Positions 1 through 8,596 of a stretch of 8,695 nucleotides of DNA are shown here, piece by piece; the stretch's first letter is position 1, and the number at the start of each line of letters is the position of its first letter. Source of the DNA: Bacteroidales bacterium (GTDB taxonomy: Bacteria > Bacteroidota > Bacteroidia > Bacteroidales > UBA932); NCBI GenBank assembly GCA_017483985.1, contig JAFUUB010000065.1:1-8695 (forward strand), read 5' to 3'. The notes beneath the pieces were generated by a model. It had not been told where the DNA came from. It ran no database searches and worked only from the letters and a program-made list of their open reading frames with translations. A program made the translations under genes and the position numbers.

Positions 1-1147
1 ACTGCGGAATCATGAAGCCGCTGTTCAGGCCCGGGTTGGCGACGAGGTACTTCGGCAGGTCCCGCTGACCGGAGATCAGGCGGAAAATGCGCCGCTCCGA
101 GATGTTGGCCAGTTCGGAAAGGGCGATGGCCAGCGTATCCATCGGGATCGCGATCGGTTCGCCGTGGAAATTGCCGGCGGAGATGATCATGTCCTCATCC
201 GGAAATACGTTCGGATTGTCGGTCGCGCTGTTGATCTCGTTCTCAATGACGGATTCCACATACCGGATGTTGTCCTTGACGGCTCCGTGGACCTGCGGAA
301 TGCAGCGGAAGGAATACGGGTCCTGCACATGCTCTTTCGGGCGGCGGATCAGCTGGCTGCCTTCGAGGATTTCCATGAACCGCTTGCCGGTATCGATCTG
401 GCCCTTGTGCGGGCGGAGCAGATGGGTCAGCGGGAGGAAGGGCTCGATGCGGCCGTCATAAGCATCCAGGGACAAAGCGCCGATCAGGTCGGCCCATTTG
501 GACAGGCGGATGGCCTTGAGGATGGACCAGACGGCATGGGCGCTCATGAACTGGGTGCCGTTCAGCAGGGCCAGGCCTTCCTTGGATTGCAACCGGATGG
601 GCTCCCAGCCCATTTCCGCCCAGACTTCGGTGGAAGGACGGACTTTGCCCTTGTACAGGACTTCTCCCAGGCCGATGAGCGGGAGGCACATGTGGGCCAG
701 GGGAGCGAGGTCGCCCGATGCGCCCAGGGAACCTTGCTGGTAGACGACCGGCAGGATGTCGTTGTTGAACATGTCCACCAGCCGCTGCACGGTGACCAGC
801 TGGGCGCCGGAATGTCCGTAGCTCAGGCTCTGGGCCTTGAGCAGCAGCATGATCTTGACGATCTGGGGGCGGACGGTCTCGCCGGTCCCGCAGGCATGGG
901 ACATGACCAGGTTGTGCTGCAGCTGGCTGAGGTCCTCGGCCGGGATGGTGATGTTGTACAGCGATCCGAAGCCGGTGGTGACACCATAGATGGGACGGTC
1001 GATGTCCTCCATCTTGCTGTCCAGGTATTTCCGGCATTTTTCAATGGCGGCGACGCTTTCCTCGGAGAGCGCGAGCTGCTCGTGGTTATCGATGATTTCC
1101 TTGATTCGCTCCAAAGAGAGGCGGGCGCTGGAGATGAAGTGTGTCAT
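1..1147 (-). CDS. hutH: Histidine ammonia-lyase, 3' end cut off by window edge
   Basis: Catalyses the first step of histidine degradation in the cytoplasm: L-histidine to trans-urocanate plus ammonia. About 382 codons are visible. The family is usually about 500 residues, so roughly the last 120 lie beyond the left edge. The ATG at 1147-1145 gives an N-terminus that matches the family, with YGVTTGFGS at residues 54-62 (Tyr54 corresponds to the catalytic Tyr of the family) and LVMSHACGTGE at about 80-90. The GSLGASGDLAPLAHM block contains Ala143-Ser144-Gly145, the triad that cyclises to the MIO electrophilic cofactor of this family. Further on are NGTQFMSAHA, a QDPYSFRCIPQVHGA segment and NEINSATDNPNVF, all typical of HutH rather than phenylalanine ammonia-lyase. 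The start is only 4 nt after the hutU stop, with no separate promoter, so it is the third visible gene of the operon. No frameshift was seen. Confidence 0.96.
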   Translation of the reverse strand, partial: MTHFISSARLSLERIKEIIDNHEQLALSEESVAAIEKCRKYLDSKMEDIDRPIYGVTTGFGSLYNITIPAEDLSQLQHNLVMSHACGTGETVRPQIVKIMLLLKAQSLSYGHSGAQLVTVQRLVDMFNNDILPVVYQQGSLGASGDLAPLAHMCLPLIGLGEVLYKGKVRPSTEVWAEMGWEPIRLQSKEGLALLNGTQFMSAHAVWSILKAIRLSKWADLIGALSLDAYDGRIEPFLPLTHLLRPHKGQIDTGKRFMEILEGSQLIRRPKEHVQDPYSFRCIPQVHGAVKDNIRYVESVIENEINSATDNPNVFPDEDMIISAGNFHGEPIAIPMDTLAIALSELANISERRIFRLISGQRDLPKYLVANPGLNSGFMIPQ

Positions 1148-1151
1148 GCGT

Positions 1152-3162
<2,011 letters not shown>

Positions 3163-3170
<8 letters not shown>

Positions 3171-4887
3171 GGTCGATATGCTGATTGACAAGGGTTAAGA
3201 TTGCTGCTTCCATTTCCTGGGCCTGCGCCGCGATGGCGGCGGCCCGGCCGGTCAGGCGGTCCGCTGCTTCCCGGTCTTTCAGCCCGGCGGCATTGATACG
3301 CACGTTAAGGGCGGCGCCGCGGATACCTGCGACGGCGGCCAGGGCACCGACTCCGGCGTCAGACGCTGAGGCGGGATTGCCTTTCTCTGCCATGGCCCGG
3401 CAGACCGGGAGGGCGCGCAGGGCCGTTTCCATGGTGCGGAGCGGGACCTGTGTGGCATACAGGGTTGCCGCTTCCAGGGCTGCGGCCCGGGCGGCTTTTT
3501 CTTCTTCCGTTCCTTTCGGCATGGAGAATACATCCATGATCCGGTTGAAGGCGGCGGTATCCTCGTCGACCAGGGCGAGGAGTTCGTCCATGACCTTCTG
3601 GCCTTCCTCTGCCACGTCGGAGAAGACCTTCCAACGGTCATCCCAGCCCCGTTTGTGGGCGGACAGGTTGGCGACCATGGTCCCGAGGGCTGCGCCCAGG
3701 GCGCCCATGTAGGCGGAGATGGATCCGCCGCCCGGAGCGGCCGATTCGGACGCGGTCTCGCGGGCGAAGCCTTCCGCGGTCATGCGGATCAGCCGGTGCC
3801 GGGCCGCTTCCTCCTTTTCGTCCTCCATCAGGAATTCGATGACTTTTTCCCTGGGATTGAAGGGCTTGAGGTCGTCCAGGCTCATGGATTTCACGGCGAT
3901 CTGGATGATTTCTTCCTCGCGGATGCCCAGGGAACGCTGTTGTTTTTCCAGATAATATTTTCCGGCGTCGATCAGCACGGATTTCGGAATCAGGCCGACG
4001 ATTTCCACGCCGGTGACCTTCAGTCCGCGGGCGGCGGCGGCCCGGCAGACCTCTTCGTAAGCGATGTGGAGGGGAACCGTCTGGATGTCCGTGATGTTCA
4101 TGGATACCTGGGCGATGCCGTATTCGTCGATGTACCAGCCGATGGCCTTGCAGCCTTTCAGGGTTCCGGGGATCCAGATCTGTTCGCCTTTTTCATCCTT
4201 GAGCAGTTTGCCGGTCAGGGACCCGCCTTCCCGGGCTTTGCGTCCTTTCTCCCGCACGTCGAAGGCCACGGCCATCGCACGGCGGGTCGAGGTGGTGTTG
4301 AGGTTGTAATTGACCGCGATCAGGAAATTGCGGGCGCCGACATTGGTCGCTCCGGCGCGGGCGACGGTTTCGTTATAGGCGTCCGGTCCGAAGTCCGGCT
4401 TGCGGGCCGGATCGGTGATTTTCTCGGGAAGGGCCTCATATTCGCCGGCCCGGCAGACCGCCAGGTTCTTGCGCTCGGGCGTCCGGGCGGCGGCTTCATA
4501 GCAGTAGCAGGGGATGCCGAGTTCCTCATACAGCCGTTTCGCCAGGCCGCGGGCCAGTACGGCACATTCTTCCAGGGTGATTCCCGCGACCGGGATCAGG
4601 GGTAGGACGTCGGTCGCACCGCTGCGCGGGTGGGCGCCGTGGTGAAGGCGCATATCAATGAGTTCCTGGGCTTTCCGGGCCCCCTGGAAGGCGGCCTCCA
4701 AGACGGCCTCGGGGGATCCGACGAAGGTGACGACCGTCCGGTTGGTTGCCTGACCCGGGTCGACGTCGAGGACCTTGACCTTTTCCCCAGCGCATTCCGT
4801 GTTGGCGATGGATTCTACTATAGCGTTGATAATCTGTTTGTTGCGACCTTCGCTGAAGTTCGGGACGCATTCGATGATCCGTTTCAT
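3163..4887 (-). CDS. ftcD: Bifunctional glutamate formimidoyltransferase / formimidoyl-THF cyclodeaminase
   Basis: 574-residue fusion that completes histidine degradation. The N-terminal domain transfers the formimino group from N-formimino-L-glutamate to tetrahydrofolate, releasing glutamate. The C-terminal domain deaminates 5-formimino-THF to 5,10-methenyl-THF plus ammonia. Transferase features are CVPNFSEGRN (7-16), DVDPGQATNRTVV (41-53) and LHHGAHPRSGATDVLP (81-96), where His82 aligns with the catalytic His of the mammalian enzyme; FLIAVNYNLNT (about 189-199) follows. A linker around 340-370 leads to the cyclodeaminase domain, with SAAPGGGSISAYMGALGAAL (about 383-402) and LVDEDTAAFNRIMD (about 440-453). 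The fused form is known from vertebrates (about 541 aa); many bacteria use separate proteins. It is the first gene of the visible hut operon, 119 bp from the upstream regulator. The start is the ATG at 4887-4885, which leads directly into the conserved MKRIIECVPNFSEG N-terminus. Confidence 0.95.
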
Positions 4888-4913
4888 GGACAGGGTACTG
4901 TTTTAGTGTGGTC

Positions 4914-4943
4914 CGAAGTTACGAATTTTTACCGGAAATCAAA
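4914..4943 (-). promoter_or_regulatory. Possible Bacteroidetes-type promoter of the hut operon
   Basis: Read on the minus strand, TTTG (4943-4940) is followed after 18 bp by TAACTTCG (4921-4914), one mismatch from the Bacteroidetes -7 consensus TAnnTTTG. Transcription would start near 4909, giving a leader of about 20 nt before the ftcD ATG. The upstream box partly abuts the terminator hairpin of the regulator gene. The spacing is slightly short and the -7 imperfect, so this is tentative. Confidence 0.35.
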
Positions 4944-4945
4944 AG

Positions 4946-4975
4946 AAACGGCAGATTCCTAAGAATCTGCCGTTT
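4946..4975 (-). terminator. Hairpin terminator between the XRE regulator and the hut operon
   Basis: A perfect 13-bp inverted repeat (AAACGGCAGATTC paired with GAATCTGCCGTTT) with a 4-nt loop. On the minus strand it is followed by CTTTTGATTT, a moderately U-rich tail. It lies 31 nt after the XRE stop codon, so it most likely ends that transcript and insulates the downstream hut operon. The stem's A/T flanks make it near-symmetrical, but no plus-strand gene ends here. Confidence 0.75.
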
Positions 4976-5006
4976 GAAATGTAAAATATTGTGGCTCTTG
5001 CTTGCC

Positions 5007-5240
5007 TTATTTTTTGATGGGCCGCGGGATGAACAGGTCGTGGACATCGATTTCCAGTGCTTCGCAAATCGAGCAGAGGGTCTTCAGGGTCACGTTGTTT
5101 TTGGCGGCCTCGATCCTGCTGAGGTTGGAGCGTTTCATGCCGCACCGGTCCGCCACCGCCTGGATGGTCAGACCCCGGGATTTCCGTACCTCACGGATCC
5201 GTCCGCAAATCTCGCGGACGAGGTTCTCATATGTAGTCAT
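5007..5240 (-). CDS. Small XRE-family (Cro/C1-type HTH) transcriptional regulator
   Basis: A 77-residue protein that is almost entirely one HTH_XRE domain: helix 1 in the region of IREVRKSRG (15-23), then LTIQAVADRCGMKRSNLSRI (24-43), the classic helix-turn-helix with AVADRCGM as first helix and KRSNLSRIE as recognition helix. ALEIDVHDLFI (about 61-71) is the usual helix 5 ending of this family. There is no extra effector or protease domain, so it is a stand-alone DNA-binding protein. It has its own promoter and its own terminator. A dyad just downstream of the promoter suggests autoregulation. It lies directly upstream of the hut operon on the same strand, so it might regulate histidine use, but nothing in the protein shows a ligand. 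Its targets could equally be the adjacent non-coding RNA locus. Confidence 0.9.
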   Translation of the reverse strand: MTTYENLVREICGRIREVRKSRGLTIQAVADRCGMKRSNLSRIEAAKNNVTLKTLCSICEALEIDVHDLFIPRPIKK

Positions 5241-5272
5241 TAATGAATTACTTGGGGGGTTAAATACTTGTC

Positions 5273-5291
5273 AATCTCACTACTTTGAGAT
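5273..5291 (-). promoter_or_regulatory. Candidate operator in the XRE leader
   Basis: The plus strand reads AATCTCACTACTTTGAGAT. It contains the dyad ATCTCA-6 nt-TGAGAT (5274-5279 and 5286-5291). It begins about 8 bp downstream of the -7 box of the XRE gene, where a bound repressor would block transcription. Its first 14 nt recur in inverted orientation at 5506-5519. The binder is inferred to be the XRE protein itself; the sequence does not prove it. Confidence 0.45.
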
Positions 5292-5298
5292 AACATTG

Positions 5299-5328
5299 CA
5301 AAGTTAGCCCTTTTTTTGGAAAAACAAA
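5299..5328 (-). promoter_or_regulatory. Bacteroidetes-type promoter of the XRE regulator
   Basis: On the minus strand TTTG (5328-5325) is separated by 18 bp from TAACTTTG (5306-5299), an exact match to the -7 consensus TAnnTTTG. The spacer is A/T-rich. The start of transcription would be near 5294, giving a leader of about 55 nt that contains the dyad described at 5273-5291. Confidence 0.7.
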
Positions 5329-5440
5329 AACATATCATAAAAAAAACGCTTTACGTGTATCGACATATCCATCCTTTACCATTTTCTTTCTCCAAGTTAT
5401 AATTTGGGGGGCTTTGTGTCTTCAGGCGCTTTTTGCTGAA

Positions 5441-5448
5441 TATTTTTG
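5441..5448 (+). promoter_or_regulatory. Possible -7 element for the plus-strand RNA
   Basis: TATTTTTG matches TAnnTTTG. The nearest TTTG upstream (5413-5416) is 24 bp away, longer than the usual 19-21. If used, transcription would start near 5453 and an RNA ending at the first terminator would be about 230 nt. It is the only exact -7 match I found on the plus strand upstream of the structured RNA, but the match is short in an AT-rich tract. Confidence 0.25.
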
Positions 5449-5505
5449 TGCATTTAAGGCTGTTCCGGGCGGTTTTTTCCCGGGGGGGCGGTTGTTTCGG
5501 GAAAT

Positions 5506-5519
5506 AAAGTAGTGAGATT
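5506..5519 (+). repeat. Inverted copy of the 14-nt candidate operator
   Basis: AAAGTAGTGAGATT is the exact reverse complement of positions 5273-5286. Read in the direction of each presumed transcript (plus here, minus for XRE), both copies have the same sequence. This copy sits at the start of the structured RNA region and overlaps a second dyad, TAGTGA-10 nt-TCACTA (5510-5531). It may be a second binding site for the XRE regulator. Confidence 0.5.
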
Positions 5520-5684
5520 TGTTCGTCACTAACGTCCATGCGCCTTGCTGGGGGGCTGGCGTATGGATGCAAGGAGAAGGCTCCGGGTTTGCCGCTCCAT
5601 ATACCCTGCCTGGTTGGAACCGGCAGCCCGGAGAACCCTCCTTTTGCCTGTCAGACCGTTACGGAATTCTCATCCGTAATTTTT
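5510..5684 (+). ncRNA. Putative structured non-coding RNA, family not recognised
   Basis: No convincing protein is encoded here, but the plus strand folds into consecutive hairpins. Hairpin 1 is TAGTGA/TCACTA (5510-5531). Hairpin 2 is a 10-bp stem with one G-U pair, TCCATGCGCC/GGCGTATGGA (5535-5567). Hairpin 3 is a long interrupted rod (5569-5647): GCAAGGAG with CTCCTTTTGC (two-nt bulge), CTCCGGG with CCCGGAG, and an apical arm CTGCC..GGT-TGGA-ACC-GGCAG (5606-5626). An intrinsic terminator follows at 5658-5684. The size (about 175-230 nt depending on the start) and rod shape are compatible with a 6S-like regulatory RNA, but I see no sequence signature proving this. I did not find the SRP RNA tetraloop motif, a tmRNA tag, or thiamine or cobalamin riboswitch boxes. 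No plus-strand gene follows, so a cis-acting leader is unlikely. The 5' end is not defined. Confidence 0.5.
5658..5684 (+). terminator. Intrinsic terminator of the putative RNA (proximal)
   Basis: TTACGGA (5659-5665) pairs with TCCGTAA (5673-5679) across a 7-nt loop, with a possible extra G-U pair at the base. TTTTT follows at once (5680-5684). The T-tract is only on the plus strand, so it ends a plus-strand transcript and not the minus-strand nhaC. Confidence 0.7.
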
Positions 5685-5705
5685 CAAAACATATATCAAG
5701 TATCT

Positions 5706-5741
5706 ACCGCGTTGCAGCTGGGAAGCTCCGACGCGGTTTTT
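5706..5741 (+). terminator. Second, distal intrinsic terminator
   Basis: ACCGCGT (5706-5712) pairs with ACGCGGT (5731-5737), with an inner AGCT-GGGA-AGCT hairpin (5716-5727), followed by TTTT (5738-5741). The T-tract is again on the plus strand. The hairpin lies 20 nt after the nhaC stop and could also act as a 3'-end hairpin for nhaC, but on that strand no U-run follows it. Confidence 0.65.
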
Positions 5742-5760
5742 ATGTATGTTATAAGATACA

Positions 5761-7197
5761 TTAGGACCGGGTGATCTTGTAGCCGGTCGCTGCGATGAAG
5801 ATGCTCATCAGTGGTGAAATCCAGTTGAAGAAGCAGAACGGGGCATAGGCGAGGGTCGCCACCCCGAGGATGGTCGCCTGGGTCATGCCGCAGCTGCTCC
5901 AGGGGAAGAGGGGAGAGGTGACGGTCGCTGAATCTTCGATGGACCGGCTGAGCAGTTCAGGAGCGTATCCCTTTTTGGAGTAGAGTCCGCCGAAGAGATT
6001 GCCGGTCAGGATGATGGACAGGTATTGGTCGGAGACGATGCCGTTGAGGACGGTGCCCGTTACGACGGTCCCGGCGACGAGGGCCGTCCTGCGGCGGCTG
6101 AGCGGGATCAGCAGGGAGGCCAGGTGGCGGAGCATGCCGCTGGCATTCATGCAGCCGCCGAAGCAGAGGGCGCAGATGATCAGGTAGATGGTATTGAGCA
6201 TGCCGGTCATGCCCCGCGAGGCAACCAGGCTGTCCACTTCCGGGTGCCCGGTCGGGATGGAAACGGAATTGTAGATTGTTTCGACGATGCCGGCGAAAAG
6301 GATTTTCGCGTGTGACCCTTCGGTGATCTTCCCGCCGATTTCAGCGATGATATGCGGCTGGGCGATGACCGCGACGATGGCGGCTACGGCCGTGGAGAGG
6401 CCGAGTACGATGATTGCCGGGCATTTGCGGGCGATCAGGAAAGCCGTGAATACTGGTACCACCAGCAGCCAGAGGCTGATGTGGAACTTGCTGCCGAGGA
6501 CTTCGGTATACACGGAGATCTGCGCGGCGTCCGTGTTCTGGTGCAGGAAGCCGAGGATCAGGAAGATGACCAGCGTGATGGAGATCGAAGGCACCGTGGT
6601 GATCATCAGGTTGCGGATGTGCTTGAACAGGGGGACGCCGTTCATGGAAGAGGCCAGGACGGTGGTGTCCGACAGCGGGGAGATCTTGTCTCCGAAATAG
6701 GCGCCGGAAATGATGGCCCCGGCAATCAGCCCTTCACTGAATCCCTGTGCCTTGCCGATGCCGAGCAGAGCGACGCCGATGGTCGCGATGGTCGTCCAGG
6801 AACTGCCGATCATGACCGAGACGACGGCGCAGATGATACAGGCGGTGGCCAGGAAGACTTTCGGGGAAATGATCTGTACGCCATAGTAGATCAGGGTCGG
6901 AATCACCCCGCTCATGGTCCATGTCCCCGAGATGGCGCCGATCAGCAGGAGGATGACGATGGCGGTGGTGACATTGCCGATGTTGCTGGAGATCGCCTGT
7001 TCAAAATCTTTCCAAGGGGTTTTGAAGAGCCACATGGACAGCCAGATACAGACGCAGGCCGCTGTCAGCAGGGCGACCTGGCTGGCACCGAGGATCGAGT
7101 CGCTCCCGAAGATGCTGACATCCAGGGCCAGCAAGAAGATGAGGACGAGGATGGGAATCAGGGATATGAGGATCCGGGTGCGGGAAAGGGGTTTCAT
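5761..7197 (-). CDS. nhaC: NhaC-family Na+/H+ antiporter
   Basis: A 478-residue polytopic inner-membrane protein with a dozen or so hydrophobic segments, starting at about residues 9-26. The family exchanges sodium, sometimes with an organic acid, for protons. Diagnostic blocks are SSWTTIATIGVALLG (132-146), GAYFGDKISPLSDTT (165-179) and EDSATVTSPLFPWSSCG (421-437), all close to NhaC motifs. The length is normal for the family (about 450-490) and the ORF is intact. The ATG at 7197-7195 gives a short charged N-terminus (MKPLSRTR) before the first membrane helix. It is transcribed divergently from the dipeptide epimerase and ends facing the putative RNA. The substrate cannot be told from sequence: members such as MleN exchange malate for lactate, so a metabolite/Na+ exchanger is possible. 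Confidence 0.9.
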   Translation of the reverse strand: MKPLSRTRILISLIPILVLIFLLALDVSIFGSDSILGASQVALLTAACVCIWLSMWLFKTPWKDFEQAISSNIGNVTTAIVILLLIGAISGTWTMSGVIPTLIYYGVQIISPKVFLATACIICAVVSVMIGSSWTTIATIGVALLGIGKAQGFSEGLIAGAIISGAYFGDKISPLSDTTVLASSMNGVPLFKHIRNLMITTVPSISITLVIFLILGFLHQNTDAAQISVYTEVLGSKFHISLWLLVVPVFTAFLIARKCPAIIVLGLSTAVAAIVAVIAQPHIIAEIGGKITEGSHAKILFAGIVETIYNSVSIPTGHPEVDSLVASRGMTGMLNTIYLIICALCFGGCMNASGMLRHLASLLIPLSRRRTALVAGTVVTGTVLNGIVSDQYLSIILTGNLFGGLYSKKGYAPELLSRSIEDSATVTSPLFPWSSCGMTQATILGVATLAYAPFCFFNWISPLMSIFIAATGYKITRS

Positions 7198-7222
7198 GCA
7201 GCGTTCGTTCAGTTTACGGCTG

Positions 7223-7230
7223 CAAAGATA
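7223..7230 (-). promoter_or_regulatory. -7 element of the nhaC promoter
   Basis: On the minus strand TATCTTTG (7230-7223) matches TAnnTTTG exactly and sits 25 nt before the nhaC ATG. No clean TTTG box was found at the expected upstream distance. A near-duplicate, TATTCTTTG (7241-7233), lies just upstream because TGCAAAGA is repeated in tandem (7221-7228 and 7231-7238). Confidence 0.5.
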
Positions 7231-7277
7231 TGCAAAGAATATGGTATATTAATGAATTTATATGCAATTTGTGAACA

Positions 7278-7309
7278 TTTGAGGATTGCAGGACATTTTA
7301 TTATCTTTG
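7278..7309 (+). promoter_or_regulatory. Bacteroidetes-type promoter of the dipeptide epimerase
   Basis: TTTG (7278-7281), a 20-bp spacer, then TATCTTTG (7302-7309): an exact match to the Bacteroidetes promoter in both boxes and in spacing. Transcription should start near 7314, about 17 nt before the ATG at 7331. No purine-rich ribosome binding site is seen in that leader, as is common in this phylum. Confidence 0.75.
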
Positions 7310-7330
7310 TGACGGACCAATCTTTTTCCC

Positions 7331-8467
7331 ATGGACAGACGTTCTTTCCTCCGTAATTCCGCCCTTGCGGCCGCCGGCCTTTCCCTGACCGGTCTTCCCG
7401 GTTGTTCCCCTTCTGCGCCGAAGTCCTACCGGGTGGGCGGGACGGCCCGGATGCAGCTCTCCTGGGCGCCGTATGAACTGCAGCTGCGGCATACCTTCAC
7501 GGTGGCCACCTATTCCCGGACGACGACGCCGGATGTGCAAGTTCGGATTGACTATGACGGATTTACGGGATACGGCGAGGCCTCGATGCCGCCCTATCTG
7601 GGGCAGACGGTCGAGAGCGTGTGCGCCTTCCTGGAGAAGGTGGACCTGGGACGTTTTTCGGACCCGTTCCAGCTGGAGGACATCCTCTCGTATGTGGACA
7701 GCCTCTCCCCGGGAGACACGGCCGCGAAGGCAGCCGTCGATATTGCGCTGCACGACCTGGTGGGCAAGCTGCTGGGCCAGCCTTGGTTCCGGCTCTGGGG
7801 CCTGGACCCGGCAAAAGCGCCGGATACGACCTTTACCATTGGGATCGATACGGCGGATGTGGTCCGGGAGAAGACCCGCGAATGTGCAGGCCGGTTCAAC
7901 ATCCTGAAGGTGAAGGTGGGACTGGAGAATGACGAGGAGATGATCCGCACGATCCGGGAGGTGACGGACCTGCCCCTGGCCGTCGATGCCAACCAGGGCT
8001 GGACGGACCGGGAGAAGGCCCTGGATGAGATCCACTGGCTGGCGGAGCAGGGAGTGGTGATGGTGGAGCAACCCATGCCGAAGGAACGGCTGGATGACAA
8101 TGCCTGGATCACGGAGCGGAGTCCGCTTCCGATTTTCGCGGACGAATCCATCCAGCGCCTGGCCGACATCCCGGCGATCAAGGGCGCCTATACGGGCATC
8201 AATATCAAGCTGATGAAATGCACCGGGATGCGGGAAGCGTGGAAGATGCTGACCTATGCCCGGGCCGAGGGGATGCGGGTCATGGTCGGCTGCATGACGG
8301 AAACGTCCTGTGCCGTCTCCGCCGCCGCCCAGTTGTCTCCGGCCGTGGATTTTGCCGACCTTGACGGCAACCTGCTGATTTCCAACGACCGCTTTACCGG
8401 CGTCACCGTCGAAGGCGGCCGCCTGGTCCTGCCCGACCGTCCCGGCATCGGCCTCCTTCCGCTCTAA
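7331..8467 (+). CDS. Exported dipeptide epimerase (L-Ala-D/L-Glu type), enolase superfamily
   Basis: 378 residues. The family interconverts L-Ala-D-Glu and L-Ala-L-Glu, or related dipeptides, in murein peptide recycling. The muconate-cycloisomerase-like fold is clear: acid-base lysines in LKVKVG (Lys193, Lys195), metal ligands Asp219 (VDANQGW), Glu246 (EQP) and Asp271 (ADES), the opposite lysine Lys293 (NIKLMK), and the DLD motif (343-345), which in dipeptide epimerases contacts the dipeptide amino group. The N-terminus is a secretion signal: twin arginines in DRRSFLRN (2-9), a hydrophobic stretch (11-22) and a lipobox LPGC with Cys25, so a Tat-exported lipoprotein is predicted. The mature domain starts at about residue 35. 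The start is the ATG 22 nt after a consensus -7 box. It is apparently monocistronic, divergent from nhaC. The exact dipeptide preference is not determinable here. Confidence 0.9.
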   Translation: MDRRSFLRNSALAAAGLSLTGLPGCSPSAPKSYRVGGTARMQLSWAPYELQLRHTFTVATYSRTTTPDVQVRIDYDGFTGYGEASMPPYLGQTVESVCAFLEKVDLGRFSDPFQLEDILSYVDSLSPGDTAAKAAVDIALHDLVGKLLGQPWFRLWGLDPAKAPDTTFTIGIDTADVVREKTRECAGRFNILKVKVGLENDEEMIRTIREVTDLPLAVDANQGWTDREKALDEIHWLAEQGVVMVEQPMPKERLDDNAWITERSPLPIFADESIQRLADIPAIKGAYTGINIKLMKCTGMREAWKMLTYARAEGMRVMVGCMTETSCAVSAAAQLSPAVDFADLDGNLLISNDRFTGVTVEGGRLVLPDRPGIGLLPL

Positions 8468-8490
8468 CGCCGCCCTCATTTATATCTGGG

Positions 8491-8537
8491 GAAAATGCTC
8501 CTGCCGTCCCAAAAACGGGGACGGAAAGAGCATTTTC
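8491..8537 (+). terminator. Large hairpin downstream of the epimerase, probable terminator
   Basis: A perfect 10-bp outer stem GAAAATGCTC/GAGCATTTTC (8491-8500, 8528-8537) encloses, after 3-nt gaps on both sides, a perfect 7-bp stem CCGTCCC/GGGACGG (8504-8510, 8518-8524) with a 7-nt A-rich loop. It lies 23 nt after the epimerase stop codon. There is no long T-run after it, only the TTTT within the 3' arm, so it may act as a terminator or mRNA-stabilising hairpin. It also marks the boundary with the AT-rich right flank. Confidence 0.6.
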
Positions 8538-8596
8538 GGCCTGTTTTGCACGTGATGTATTACCCTGAAAAAAGTTGACTGTTAAAAACACAGTTT

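Noticed and set aside
3655..4605. 316-codon open frame antisense to ftcD
   Set aside because: Shadow of ftcD; the composition is skewed and no family is recognisable.
4888..4912. Third copy of the XRE operator near the hut promoter (CACACTAAAA on the minus strand)
   Set aside because: Only a 5-base core (CACTA) is shared with the 14-nt repeat, not more than expected by chance.
5351..5572. 73-codon minus-strand ORF between nhaC and the XRE gene
   Set aside because: Composition is arbitrary (P/K-rich), no domain is recognisable, and it covers the putative RNA hairpins. A 15-codon frame (minus strand, just upstream of the XRE promoter) preceded by GGAG was also seen but is too short to support.
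5535..5650. Known riboswitch or SRP/tmRNA identity for the structured region
   Set aside because: The conserved boxes I know for thiamine and cobalamin riboswitches, the SRP GGAAGGNAGCAG core and tmRNA ends are absent, and no plus-strand gene follows for a riboswitch to control.
5519..5774. Two overlapping plus-strand ORFs of 78-81 codons in the intergenic region
   Set aside because: They run through stable hairpins and both terminators, have no promoter-like spacing or homology, and end inside the nhaC 3' end; a structured RNA explains the region better.
6352..7356. 334-codon open frame antisense to nhaC
   Set aside because: Extremely rich in D, G and Q, the expected reverse of hydrophobic membrane codons; it also runs across the divergent promoters.
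7301..8479. 392-codon open frame antisense to the epimerase
   Set aside because: Shadow of a clear enolase-superfamily gene with intact catalytic residues on the plus strand.
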